Source: Heterobilharzia americana (lineage: Eukaryota > Platyhelminthes > Trematoda > Strigeidida > Schistosomatidae). Taken from it: DNA of 64,000 nucleotides. The position numbers and the translations under genes were made by a program. The notes beneath the pieces were generated by a model. That model did not search any database and was not told the DNA's origin. It saw only the letters and a list, made by a program, of their open reading frames with translations. The stretch is from the NCBI GenBank assembly GCA_944470555.2, contig OX104134.1, positions 103,348,701 to 103,412,700 on the forward strand, written 5' to 3'. Of the stretch, positions 12,865 to 24,030 are shown one piece after another. The first letter of the stretch is position 1. Each line of letters starts with the position of its first letter.

Positions 12865-13910
12865 AGTTTGGAACAATTCTCAAACCTCCACCTGTAAGTC
12901 GGTAAAGGGTGGAGTGCCGCAAGTCATAGTCCTGGCCCCCTACTGTTTCCCCCATATGTAATCGAGCTGCCAAATATCACAAAATCCCCCATGGTTCTCT
13001 ACGCTGATGATGTGAAAACCTGGTGAGAAATCAGGAACGGTGAAGATATACGTGCGCTTCAGGCAGACCTGAACAGCTTGTTTACCTGGTCAGAGAAGTG
13101 GCTGATGCCTTTCAATGCAGGTTAATGCGTGAGCGTGCACTTGGGGCATACATACATACACAGCAACACCTACGATATTGATAGGACTCCTTTACCATAA
13201 GTACTGACCTACAATGACCTAAAAGCCACGGTGAGTTGTGACTTGGAAACCACGGTTCACTATAGATTGTAAGCAGCTCGGAGTTTTAAGACTTTCTTGG
13301 CACTACGTAAAGTGTTTACGAAAATAAGTGGTGACATGTTCACCATCTTACGCACATCCTTAGTTAGGTCTAAATTAGAAAACTGCGCACAGGCGGCTAA
13401 TCCTTGTCTGAAAGGTGACTCGCACCTTCTAGAAAGAGTTCAGAGGGCAGCCACTCGTATGATTCCTGAGATGGCTGGCCTCACCTATGAAGATCGACTC
13501 AAGGAGCTGAACCTCTTCACTTCGTCCTATCGCAGACGGAGAGGAGACCCAATCACGCTATACAGGATTCTAGGAAATTACTTCAGACCTCATCTAGTTT
13601 CTCTTTTCCTTTCCACCAGGTCGGAACACCTAAGGCGACATAGTAGGAGACTACAAAAGCGAAGAACGAACATAGTCTAAGCAGAGTACTGGTTCTCGCG
13701 TTGAGTGATCAACGCCTGGGACCGACACCCAGAGGAATTGGCGTCCGCATTATCAATTGACTCGTTCAAATGGGATTGGAAAAGCACAGAAATCTACTGT
13801 AAAAAGAATAATTATAGGCTCCCAGCCTCTTATCCTCAAACAACAAATCTGAATCTGATAAATCTGAAGAGAAATTTAGATGATAGCAGTGTAATGATTT
13901 GATTTCTAGT
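12865..13910 (+). mobile_element. CR1-like LINE fragment, RT palm to C-terminus, dead (arm 1)
   Basis: Plus-strand 3' part of a CR1-type non-LTR retrotransposon. The RT catalytic motif YADDVKTW is at 13000-13023 and is followed at once by a stop. Upstream are VKGGVPQ and ELPNITKSPM. The C-terminal region is an open frame at 13297-13680 with NPCLKGDSHLLERVQRAATR and YRILGNYF, typical of the conserved CR1 tail, then a DAWDRHPEELASA-like end to about 13905. Several internal stops make it non-functional. Its 3' half is matched base for base by the inverted copy at 14886-15836. Confidence 0.8.
12898..13863 (+). repeat. inverted repeat arm 1 (~950-965 bp)
   Basis: Pairs with 14873-15838 on the opposite strand. 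Positions in the two arms sum to 28736 throughout, so there are no indels. I found no mismatch in the core (about 12900-13850). Beyond both ends the two copies still align but with many differences. Confidence 0.85.
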
Positions 13911-14872
13911 TGAATCTAAGCATTCGTTCCTGTTCAAAATTCTATCCAGCATATGTGTTACTGTATCACTAAGTGTTGGATCAATTGACTTATCCAATGC
14001 AAAGAATGTATCGCCCGCCAGTAGGATTGTAATTCAAATGAATGCCACAGATAGCTTCATTTATCCTCAGATCAACGGTGTTTAACAAAAATACTATTTT
14101 GAAAACGTCACTGATGAGGCAGAAAGCAGCAGAAGCATGAAGTGGAACTAGTCGTGCCATAATTTCTCAAGGCTAATTTTCACACGCACTGTAGAAATTT
14201 GGAAACTTTGAAGTTATTGCTATCTTTTAGGAAATCGTCGTGCATCAAGCCCTGAATATGAATTTTACATGCCAACACATTTCAAGGAGCCATCAGAGCT
14301 AGCTAGATATATACTTAGCAGATTAGAATTTTGAAAATAGGAACACTAATCGACTTGTCGGGATTGTGGCAAACTACAGATTGCTTTTTATACACAAGAC
14401 CATATAGAAACAAAAATTTCTGATAGCATAAACAAAATTAACCGTCAAATCGTGCTCCTCTTACAAGTGTGGACACGTAAGTTCCGGGTAATAAAAAAAT
14501 ATGAAGCAGAAACGGCGTACTGACAAAGAACCTATGCCGTTTTTAGGCCACTAATTACCAGACTTAAAACAGTCAGAGGTTTTAAAATGAAGTTTCTGAA
14601 AGATTAGGTGAGGATCGAAGCATTTTGTTGAGGGGTGTAGCCAAATGTTTACATCAGTTGTTTGCGCGAAAAGTACATAATCAATTCAAAATATTTGCAG
14701 AGCAAGAGCGCGAAAGCAGTTTAAAAGAGAAATCACAATTTAAAGGTGTATCACAACTTGAGAGGCATCAATTTCATGGCAACTAGTCATCGATATAATT
14801 GCTAACCAAGGAAATATACAAATTAAAATTCATTTAATATACAGAAACTGCTTGCAATCATATGATTTCATA
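13906..14872. other. spacer between inverted repeat arms
   Basis: About 1 kb of AT-rich sequence. No open frame with motifs, no tRNA-like structure and no similarity to the arms was recognised. Confidence 0.4.
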
Positions 14873-15870
14873 TTTATCAGATTTAGATTTGTTGTTTGAG
14901 GATAAGAGGCTGGGAGCCTATAATTATTCTTTTTACAGTAGATTTCTGTGCTTTTCCAATCCCATTTTGAACGAGTCAATTGATAATGCGGACGCCAATT
15001 CCTCTGGGTGTCGGTCCCAGGCGTTGATCACTCAACGCGAGAACCAGTACTCTGCTTAGACTATGTTCGTTCTTCGCTTTTGTAGTCTCCTACTATGTCG
15101 CCTTAGGTGTTCCGACCTGGTGGAAAGGAAAAGAGAAACTAGATGAGGTCTGAAGTAATTTCCTAGAATCCTGTATAGCGTGATTGGGTCTCCTCTCCGT
15201 CTGCGATAGGACGAAGTGAAGAGGTTCAGCTCCTTGAGTCGATCTTCATAGGTGAGGCCAGCCATCTCAGGAATCATACGAGTGGCTGCCCTCTGAACTC
15301 TTTCTAGAAGGTGCGAGTCACCTTTCAGACAAGGATTAGCCGCCTGTGCGCAGTTTTCTAATTTAGACCTAACTAAGGATGTGCGTAAGATGGTGAACAT
15401 GTCACCACTTATTTTCGTAAACACTTTACGTAGTGCCAAGAAAGTCTTAAAACTCCGAGCTGCTTACAATCTATAGTGAACCGTGGTTTCCAAGTCACAA
15501 CTCACCGTGGCTTTTAGGTCATTGTAGGTCAGTACTTATGGTAAAGGAGTCCTATCAATATCGTAGGTGTTGCTGTGTATGTATGTATGCCCCAAGTGCA
15601 CGCTCACGCATTAACCTGCATTGAAAGGCATCAGCCACTTCTCTGACCAGGTAAACAAGCTGTTCAGGTCTGCCTGAAGCGCACGTATATCTTCACCGTT
15701 CCTGATTTCTCACCAGGTTTTCACATCATCAGCGTAGAGAACCATGGGGGATTTTGTGATATTTGGCAGCTCGATTACATATGGGGGAAACAGTAGGGGG
15801 CCAGGACTATGACTTGCGGCACTCCACCCTTTACCGAGTTACAAGTGGAGGGTTTAGAATGTTTCTTATC
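14873..15870 (-). mobile_element. CR1-like LINE fragment, inverted copy (arm 2), dead
   Basis: Minus-strand counterpart of the fragment at 12865-13910. It carries the same RT motif, the same stop directly after KTW, the same second stop after MPFNAG, and an identical 127-codon C-terminal frame at 15439-15056. Shared inactivating changes show that the two copies were made or homogenised after the element died. Confidence 0.8.
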
Positions 15871-15999
15871 CATGCTATCAGACAACCTGCACCTGAGGAG
15901 AAAATGAAACTATTTATGTCTGTGAAGGTAAACACTAGTAATGACTGGCTTTAGGCACTGATAACAGGGACGTATTTTGCAGTAAATTGTTTTCATAGG

Positions 16000-16620
16000 T
16001 TCTCAAGCATAACTGTTGGGGAACTATTAACTTCTGATCACGCAATTTAGAAGTGCTTTATCACGGTTGGAAACTACAGAGAAAACTTCTCATTTTTGGT
16101 TTCGGACTTGATGACTGTTTATTTTGCTGCTGGTAGCAACATCAAAACTGTAGCCGTCGCTCCGGAACCGGCTATCGTAAATCAGTGGTCTGGTGGGTAT
16201 CGCTGCCATTTGGAGTTTCCGGTCCCTAGTCTGGTGTACTGGTGGGAACGGCACCGCTCACCGGGAGACAGGTACATCCAGCTGATTATTCCCGAACAGA
16301 GCGAAGTCAGAGTCCTGGATTCTAGAAGCAGCCACTATCCATCAGTAGCATGATAAATGTTATTCTGCTTATGATTCACTTATCAACAGGTATGCAGTGA
16401 AATGTTTCCCAAAAGCAGTTTTTCATTGTAATACGCTACGTGAAATCGTGTGGGAACCGCCTGTTCACAGCGAACTAATACAGAAACCGCGCATTCAACA
16501 GATAAGAAGTGAACTTCTTGGTCTATAATATTTCATTTTCTCTTATCCCCTGAATAAGTTTTGCTCTAAAAGCGAAAAGGAAGTATGCCTCATTAATTCA
16601 TGTAGAGCCGAACTATGGTT
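16000..16620 (+). other. GC-richer block with an 85-codon ORF, unrecognised
   Basis: Base composition rises clearly relative to neighbours. An open frame at 16096-16353 (VAVAPEPAIVNQWSGGYRCH, then SPGDRYIQLIIPEQSE) has no family I can name. It lies between two CR1-like fragments, so a repeat-derived origin is likely. It could also be part of an unrecorded element. Confidence 0.25.
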
Positions 16621-16754
16621 CAGAACAGGTTTAGTGTTATGCGGATGCCTACGGTAATAAAAATTTCCGTAGGCTTCGTTGAATGCTACGAAATCGTTCT
16701 ACGTCTTTGACTGAGAATGTTTCAGACCAGAGGAATTCCTTGACACATGACAAA

Positions 16755-17470
16755 AAGGATACATGCATTCACGTCATCTCCAGCCTTTGCCAGGTCTCTG
16801 GATCATCAGCGTAGATGGCTACGGGAAATTTTGGGATTCTTGGCAGTTCATTTACATACAAGAGAAGCATCAGGAGACCCAGGAGTGTGCCGTCAGGTAC
16901 TCCGATCTGTACCGTTTTCCGAATGGACAGTTGGGGACTGGCCGCCGTAATTTGTCCTCTACCAACGAGGAACTCTCTGATGCGTACAAGTGGGTCGTCA
17001 GTGATCCGGAAACTCCCCAGTTTTGTGGGCAGACCGGAATGAGGTATCTCGTAGAAAGCCTCACTAAAATTTATGAAAGGGGCGTCTGCCGTTATCTTAT
17101 CATCCCAAGGCTTGGCTGAGCTTTCTGTGACCACGATGGGTTAATAAAGCAACGCAGGTATCTGGGAGAACCACTTGCCAACGTGACAATAGAGCTTTTG
17201 CCCTTCGGGCGAATCGTAACTGCTTTCTTCACTGCTCTTCCCAAGACTTCCACTGCAGTACCAGTCAACCTTACCGGTCTGTCCTTTGACGGGTCCAGCC
17301 TAGAACCTGTCCTGAGGTTAGCTGCGACTATGGCGTTCTTCCATTCCTAGAGAGGTGTGTCTTCACCGAGTGACCGTTTGACTATAGTAATCGATGGACC
17401 AGCTAAGTTGGGCGTAAGCTGTCTGAGCAGCCTTGGGTGTGGCTCAAACGATCCAGTTTATTTTTATACA
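16755..17470 (-). mobile_element. CR1-like LINE RT fragment, degraded
   Basis: Minus-strand reverse-transcriptase region of a CR1-type element. From about 17330 down it encodes a finger region recognisable as SRLDPSKDRPVRLTG. The frame at 17134-16769 gives FINFSEAFYEIPHSGL (family form DFSKAFDRVPH), VGVPDGT-like QIGVPDGTLLGLL, LLYVNELPRIPKFPVAIYADD, and then PETW where VKLW is usual. The YADD box is intact, but stops upstream and the lost ends make it a fossil. It is a different copy from the inverted pair at 12.9-15.9 kb. Confidence 0.75.
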
Positions 17471-18115
17471 CACAGAGTACATAACTAACGAACTACGTAA
17501 TTGAAACGGATATTCCTATGACCTACGTAGCCCTTGCTTCGCACCTGTAACCTTCAGCAGACCGGTTAGTCTCTACCTCTATAGTCAGAATGGGTATACT
17601 ACGTTGCGTCGCCTGGCATGAGAAAATAACCGTTTAGACTGCTGCGTTACGGCCCGGGAAAGACGTGCTTCGAGGCACATTCAAGACCGGTGGATATCAA
17701 TGATGAGTTTGTGGACTTCTTTACAATGCTTCTTCACCTTCGGGATGCCAATGTGAACACTTTTTCTTGTGTCCGAGCGAACTTCAGATTTCGCATCTGT
17801 CCAAAGAGGACAATACCTTTGTCGCTTCGGGTAATTGACAGAATGAGTTGCCGAGTCACTCGTGTGCAACTATATGAAGCAGCACAATGCGGCCTCAAGC
17901 GTGGCTTCTAAATTGGCTGTCCAGACCTCCGAAAGGGCTACCGACTTAGTAGCTCCATGCCAATTTTCCACCCGTCGGCCGTATGGATAGTGTCGACTCA
18001 GAACAATACGGCCGTTGTGAATCTGAAGATGACGAAAGAATGGTCACTTTTTCCAAGAGGTAGTAGATGCCGGATGAAAGATGCATCGTCTGTGTTGCAG
18101 AATTTTTTACGATTT
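17471..18115. other. unrecognised stretch between LINE fragments
   Basis: Higher GC than the window average and several short frames on both strands; probably more decayed retroelement sequence. No motif supports a specific family. Confidence 0.3.
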
Positions 18116-18205
18116 TACTATTTGTCCTTTGGGTTCCTAGTGGAACATAGGGCCTCAGTAGCACGTTTCCACTTCACTCCGCTCTCTGCAGTGTTACAGA
18201 ATACC
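18116..18205 (-). mobile_element. C-terminal tail of the LINE family seen at 41.9-44 kb
   Basis: On the minus strand the frame reads [20 protein letters not shown]. This matches the C-terminal end of the LINE at 41905-43990 ([12 protein letters not shown]), including the nucleotide block GCCCTATGTTCCACTAGGAA. Only the tail is recognisable; sequence on the 18.2-18.6 kb side does not obviously continue the same protein. Confidence 0.6.
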
Positions 18206-20015
18206 GTGCCCAGAACCAATGGAGCAGTCTGACAGTCGGTTTAAGTTGTCGCCTTGATGTGCCATGAAATGGTGAAGGAAATTGATGTTTCGATCAAAAT
18301 ACAACCAAAAAAATGAGCGACACCTTTCTTGTTGGTCTATCCCAGTTAGCCGATGGTGAACTGAAGTCTGCTGCAAATCGCCATTTGCGATTATGCATCC
18401 AGAGTCACCTAATTCAGCAGGAAAATTTCCTTCACATTTTAGTGCGTAGTTTAGTAGTTCCCATAACCCGATTTCTTGTGCCACCGTTTCCATTGCTGTT
18501 GTGACTGAGGTGTTCTTCGTATGAAAGATAACACCGCCAACTTGTATGCTAATCTGCCACTTCAAGAAAAGTGAATTCTCCTCAACCTGTTTTGCTGGAA
18601 CTGACCTGGGAAGATCGCCATATTTCTGGGACATCGACGATGTCAGAGTCTAAGCTCATTAAACCACTAGGCTGGGTCAATTTATTTAGGAAGCCGAACG
18701 AATTTAACACGAGATGATGAAGTCAGCTAAGTTCCTGATCTATCCATAGAGGCTACGGCAACATTTGTTACTGGAGCCTTACTACACTAAAATTTATGTA
18801 TCTGCTGCCTGATGCTAATAGGGTTTCAGTTCCCTCATTGTTTCTCACTTTTTATACCGGTCGGCAAGAGGAAGATCCTCGTGCACTAACGCCCCAGTCC
18901 CTGGGGTTTGCGAGCATTATTCAGAATAAGATCACCCTCTCTTACTAACCTTCAGAAGCCAAAATCTGTGTCCGGCACGGACGGTTTTTTGTCACAAGCA
19001 GAGCGACCCCTAGAGTTTTGTCTGGTTACCTTGCTTACCAAACTTTGCACCTTAACTGGGTCACTTTCAAAACAGTCGCGCAGTTCTGATTCCCAGTTTT
19101 CTTCAACTCTGAGGAAAATTATATATACAACACAAAGTTCCAAGTTTCCTTAGTAATGTGGACTGTCATCACTCGACTGTGAGGCGGTGACTGTCTTTGA
19201 GTCTGTGACCCAATTTTTAATCATTCGCCATTTCTTCAGGGTTGAGTTTGAGAACTAATCAGAGTGTATTTCACTGAGAAAACATTAGCAGCCTCAGGGA
19301 TGAGATGGATCCACCATTGTGCAGTTAATATCACTGATTCGGTCGATGAATTATTTGGAACATACCGCCCACATATTTCTTTAGTTGGCATAATTAGTGT
19401 CCCAGGGGCAACTCTTTCATTATAGGCTGATCTGGTCATATGTCCAGTAGTTTTTAGATTAGGTCGGCAACTTCTAGGGCTCCGTGAACCTGAGGATACT
19501 CGCTTCGTCCTGCTTTGTGTGTTATTATTTATTTGTCCTTTGTGTAGCTCATCCCAAATTGGGGCAAACTTGCATTGCCTGTGGTTTCCGAATTCTGGTC
19601 TGCAGTGGGGCATCTTCAAGGTTCTGTAAAACAACAGACTTGCCAACAGATGCTTCGTCATCATCGCTGTCACAATCACAAACATTCCCCTTGGATGCTC
19701 GCTTCTTCATAATGGTATCTATTTCAAGGTGCTGCCGCTTCTCCGCTCAATTCACAGCACCCAATTAACTTCAGAGGCAAAGTCACCCCCTGCGTTGTCA
19801 TACTTTTGTATGCTGTAGGGGTAAGGCTTGTTCTGTTTGTCGTTATATCAGCTGTTTACGCACACCACCTGCACACCTGAAGCCACTGCAGAGGTGGAAT
19901 CCCACTCTGCCACAAGCTTTTCTGTGACACTTTCGGTTGCCTGCGTAACAAAGGTTTGCTTCAACTTGAAAATAACAGGTGATGTGTGGGTGGGATGGCA
20001 AAGGAGCATCCCCAG
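18206..20015. other. decayed repeat-like region, family unknown
   Basis: Minus-strand frames at 18634-18194 (146 codons) and 19685-19236 (149 codons) are the longest here, but neither carries a motif I recognise. The second contains a Cys/His-containing segment (CRPEFGNHRQCKF) that is too short to call a zinc knuckle. GC content and position among LINE pieces suggest old retroelement sequence. Confidence 0.3.
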
Positions 20016-20017
20016 GA

Positions 20018-21440
20018 CAGGTGGGTGGAACGTTTGACAGAAGACTTTGAAACATAGTTTTACTGGGTCACAGCAACTTCAGTTACCCAGTCTGAATTTG
20101 AACGGGACGTCGATGTCGTTCCTCCAACTCTCGTCAAAGTTAAGAAGGCTGTTTCTAACCTGGAAAGATGGAACGCAGCACGACGTGATGGTTTGTCACC
20201 AGAAGATTTCAATCTTGCAGATAGAAAATTACTGATTAGATTGACTGAGGTACTCTAGCTAGAGTATATGAATTAAAGGTAGTCCTGTCGAACTTGTCTA
20301 TTTCATTGATCGTTTCGGTCTATATATAGGGTGTGAAGTCCTCTTGTGACAACCATGGGGGAATTAGTTTAACTAACATCGTAACACCGTAACGAGGTAG
20401 CCACGATCGAATTTACACCTTCCGACAGGTCCTGGAACACAGGCAACCGATAACTGGCACATTTCTTGACTTGAAGGTATCACTTAACTCTGACGAGCAT
20501 GAGGTGTTATTGTAGTGTTTAACTGTGAAAGGCGTACAGAACAAGTGTGTGAAACGCAAATCAAAGCTATCTACTCCAACTCACACATTCATGATAGGGT
20601 TTAAGGATAGTCATCATGTGAATTGATGACAACTAATAGTATCCTCCTCGGATGCCAGCTATCACTGTTGCTGTTCCTCTTTAACTTCGTAGTAGATGTG
20701 TTGATGGATAAAACCTTAGATACCTTCGACTTCGTAGGAACTGACCTACTCCCTGAAGATCATCCGTTTGGCTTAGAGTATGCATACGAGATAGACTTGT
20801 TGGAAAAAGACGCTAACAAAATGCAAGGGACTCTGTATGCTTTGGGGAGAATCTGAGTGTGTTTGGCATGTGTTGCGCACCTGTGAAATGGCTGATGATA
20901 GGTGCTTGAGAAAGTGCATCAGTTCTAACAGATTGTTTACTGATTATATCTCAGCCCGCGTACATTGAACCTGTTCAGCACCAGCGTTCTTGCATTGTCT
21001 GTATCGCCGATTGGTGATATATCCGACTACCTGTTAAGTGTGAATTATACGGATGCTGCGTTACTGTCGATTCTGTCCTCTAATACGGCTGTGAGACATG
21101 GGCATTGGAAGTAGAAAACATGAAGTGGTTACATGTTTTTGATCACAGGTGTGTTCGTAGAATTACACTCATGTTTAGTGGAATCACCGTGTGGACATGG
21201 TTGGTGTCAGAAGAAGGTTCCTAGGCAAGGGTGGCAAGTCGGTCGATGAGGTCATGAACCTTTACTGACTGAGGTGATTGGGACGTGTGTTCCACATGAC
21301 TGGGCGGTTGTCATCTCACAAATGTTTTCTGTGTGTGTTCCCATGCCATGTGGCGTCATCAGCTGACCTTGCTGGTTGAGATGTGACATTGAGTGCTGGA
21401 GGTGGAAACTGCTATCAGCTTATGACCAGAAGCATTTTGC
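20018..21440 (+). mobile_element. RTE-clade retrotransposon remnant
   Basis: Plus-strand degraded RTE. At about 20090-20265 it encodes VPPTLVKVKKAVSNLE and LLIRLTEVL, matching TLEEVEKAVGSLKRG and LVRLTEVLA of the fuller copies at 24-26 kb. The frame at 20623-20856 gives LLFLFNFVVDVLMDK and LEYAYEIDLLEKDANKMQ, where YAYE replaces catalytic YADD. Downstream, CETWALEVENM and VFDHRCVRRI mark the C-terminal region up to about 21400. Many stops; more divergent than copies A and B. Confidence 0.8.
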
Positions 21441-21859
21441 ATGTAGTGTCCGTCGCTTTTTCACAAAATCCTCCTTCTGTAAATTAAACTTGATATATGA
21501 GTTCGTACTTTAACCAGATGCCAGTTGGTTAGGTGCATTCGGTTTTGTAGCTCCTGATGGAGCTTTTTCTAAAACTGATCACACTTTAGAGTGTAGTTTG
21601 TTAATCTTGAGTTTGACAGTCGTAAGAATCATCTTACCTGGGTTGAGATGAGTAAATCATCTGCGCCTAGTATTGCAACTAGATATCTAATTGACTTCAA
21701 GAATAGTAGTTGAACTTCCAGAAAGTATATATGAGCATTAGGTCCCTCTATGAGACTGCTTTGGAAAGCGTGTAAGGTTATTTGCGGGTTTGAACAGCAT
21801 CCTATTAATAAATGCTGCGTTTGTGCGAGCTCAATGCAACTCCTCATTGATAATCGATC

Positions 21860-23010
21860 CATTTCAGCGGACATCAGGCGAGTGCAAAGATATGCGTGAT
21901 GACTTCAGTTCTCTGGTGGATAGGTTCAGTCAATCAGAGAAGCACTTATGTGGCGTTTTCTGGTTGTCCAATAAACGGATGGATGACTGCGATCGCCGGC
22001 TGCAACCTGTACTCAGACAACCATCGGCACGAACTTCAGACATACAGAGAGATTACTGTATTACGAGGGGTCCACCGACGGATACGGACAGACCATACAT
22101 TGGTTAGTCACTGGAGGGTAACCGACTTCATGTTGTCAAATTCTGAGTGCTGATTGAGTTCTATCGATCATTTCGTAATATGGGCACCAGACTAGACAGT
22201 CTAGCACGAAACCTAGGTCCAGGTCATCCTTTCGATTGCCTCTATCCAACTAACATCTATCAAAGTGCATTGCGATGCTGAGCTACCTAGTCTGGTGACC
22301 ACATTTCAAAATAATCGATCGAATTCGATCAGCACTCAGAACTAGACAATATGAAGTTGGCTACCCTCTAGTGACCAGTCAATGTATCTCATCCAGTCCT
22401 GCAGGAGGTCAGTCACAGCCCGAATAGCTCAGCGGTAACGTCGCTGACTACAACACTGGGTGATGCAGGTTTGAATCTCAGGAAGGACATCAGTTCCATC
22501 GGGTTGCAGATACGCCTTGGTGACGAGAAGGCTAGTAGAAGGCTGCCGCTCAGTCTGGATCGGATGTTCAGACAATGACCACGCATTGGTTCGAGCGCAG
22601 GTATGCTGATTCATGCATGGACGTAGAAAAACTCCAGCTAGGAGACCACTGCTAGTGCACCCTGACAATGATAACACTAAGGCTGCTTTCAGTAAGGAAC
22701 TAGCTAGACAGTAGTCGCTACAGAATAACAAAACTCATCCAGAAAAAGCCTGACTCCACCTTCTTTTTCTGTAGAAACAGCGTTGAAGACAGCAACTGAC
22801 TTTTAGAACGAGGTTAAAAAGAGCTAATGGGTCGCAGCGGTAAGCAGCTGTTGATAGGTATTTATACATATCACGGGGAACTGGATGCAGTAATGTCAAT
22901 GGTTAGCGAGATCTAGAGGAGAAAGGTGGATCTGTGATTTACTGGCAGAAGAGACGACTGGGACGATTGGCGAAACACTTCGAGGACTGACTGACAAAGT
23001 CGACGTAGAA
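21860..23010 (+). mobile_element. RTE endonuclease-to-RT remnant carrying SINE pieces
   Basis: Plus-strand fragment equivalent to the apurinic-endonuclease half of RTE. About 21900-22095 encodes DRFSQSEKHLCGVF and DDCDRRLQPVLRQ, matching GRLSEAERHLGGTF and DNGDRLLQLCSDN. After SINE-like sequence, 22570-22720 continues with DNDHALVRAQVC and NDNTKAAFSKELARQ, matching SDHALVRARIC and ENTKAVFSEKLARQ. A last match at about 22925-22990 (RRLGRLAKHFED) corresponds to the linker before the RT. Stops throughout. The SINE pieces at 22097-22524 separate the halves. Confidence 0.75.
22097..22524 (+). repeat. tRNA-derived SINE with an inverted partial copy beside it
   Basis: A plus-strand SINE-like unit runs from about 22275 to 22500. 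A tRNA-like head at 22427-22492 has an A-box-like TAGCTCAGCGG and a B-box-like GGTTTGAATCT. Just upstream, about 22097-22195 is an inverted partial copy of the unit's body (shared block CAGCACTCAGAA on opposite strands). The same family occurs at 51560-51875 on the minus strand and in part at 8.5 kb. The acceptor-stem ends do not pair, so it is not a working tRNA gene. Confidence 0.6.
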
Positions 23011-23114
23011 CCTTACACACATACATCGGCTCAAGTTACTACATTTCACAGTAGTACACAAAGAACAGCTGAATATATGAGAGGTTATATCAAAGAAGAT
23101 TAAGTAGTGTGAGT

Positions 23115-23215
23115 GAACAAACCAAATGAAGATGAAGGTTAGTGCGAATATTTAAGCTTTAAAAAATGTCAAAGAGTGAAGAAATTCGTGCCATTGTGAC
23201 AGATTTTCAGACATC
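23115..23215 (-). mobile_element. older RTE remnant, 3' part of a split copy
   Basis: The minus strand continues the coding and 3' sequence of the RTE remnant at 27160-27830. The two parts are separated by the insertion of copy A. The same stretch is seen at about 61170-61240 on the minus strand (blocks GTTAGTGCGAATATT and GATTTTCAG). Confidence 0.7.
23201..23215. repeat. 15-bp target-site duplication, left copy
   Basis: AGATTTTCAGACATC; an exact copy is at 27160-27174 on the other side of RTE copy A. Confidence 0.85.
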
Positions 23216-23410
23216 ATCATCATCATCATTATCAACATAGGACCAGGCATTACTGCGTAACGGTCCGAGTTGCCACACCTCATATCAGCACATCAAGTAA
23301 AAAGGTAGTGAGGTGAAGGATGAAGATAAGTGAATGCAGTCAAAAGAAATATAAAGTACGAGAAGAAAGGAAAGAGGAGTGACAAAATAGTGAGATTCGG
23401 TATAGCGTTG

Positions 23411-24030
23411 TTAAGATGAGGATAATGTGTGTATACATCTGCGCCACTGACTTCGGTTCTGAGCCATATCACCTAGGGTCTCCAACCACTGGTTCCTCTT
23501 GTCCCGTGGACCCCAACCACCTAGTCTGCATCGTCCTACATGGCTTAAACCAACAGTCAGAGACTTCATACATTGGTGCCATGTTTTAGTCTGGCCACCT
23601 CGGGCCTTTTTCCAGCCTGAACCCACCTCAGCCAACATTGTGTGACGAGGCAATCGGTGACTAGGCATACGTAGTACGTGTCCCAACCATCTCAGTCGAT
23701 GAAGGTTCACAACCTCGTCGACTGACTTACCTCTTCTCCCTAAAACTCTACACCTAACTTCTGCATTACTCACATGGTGACACCACGGAATACGTCCTAT
23801 ACTACGAAGGCAACGGTGGTCAAATACCTGTAACCTTCTCATGTCTTCCACTTTCAATGGCCATGTTTCACAGCCATACAGTAGAACAGAGCGGACTGCT
23901 GTGCAGTACACGCGACCCTTAATAGACAAACGAATATCACGGCGGCGCCATAGGTGGCGCAAATTGGCAAAAGCCAATCGAGCCTTTTGTATCCGTGCAG
24001 AAATCTCATCGGCAACTAACCCACCGGGTT
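23411..24030 (-). pseudogene. RTE copy A pol, C-terminal domain in shifted frame
   Basis: Continues the pol protein after a one-base frame change near 24016-24030. It includes CTAVRSVLLYGCETWPLKVE, FDHRCLRSIGRIPWCHHVSN, LHRLRWLGHVLRMPSHRL and LGGWGPRDKRNQWLETLGDM, the conserved C-terminal region of this RTE family, and ends at 23411. Its first residues (GLVADEIS) join naturally to GSRINP of the upstream frame if one base is restored. The same break is present in copy B. Confidence 0.85.

Noticed and set aside
22424..22495. Functional tRNA gene
   Set aside because: A and B boxes are present, but the acceptor and T stems do not pair properly and the sequence is part of a repeat family.
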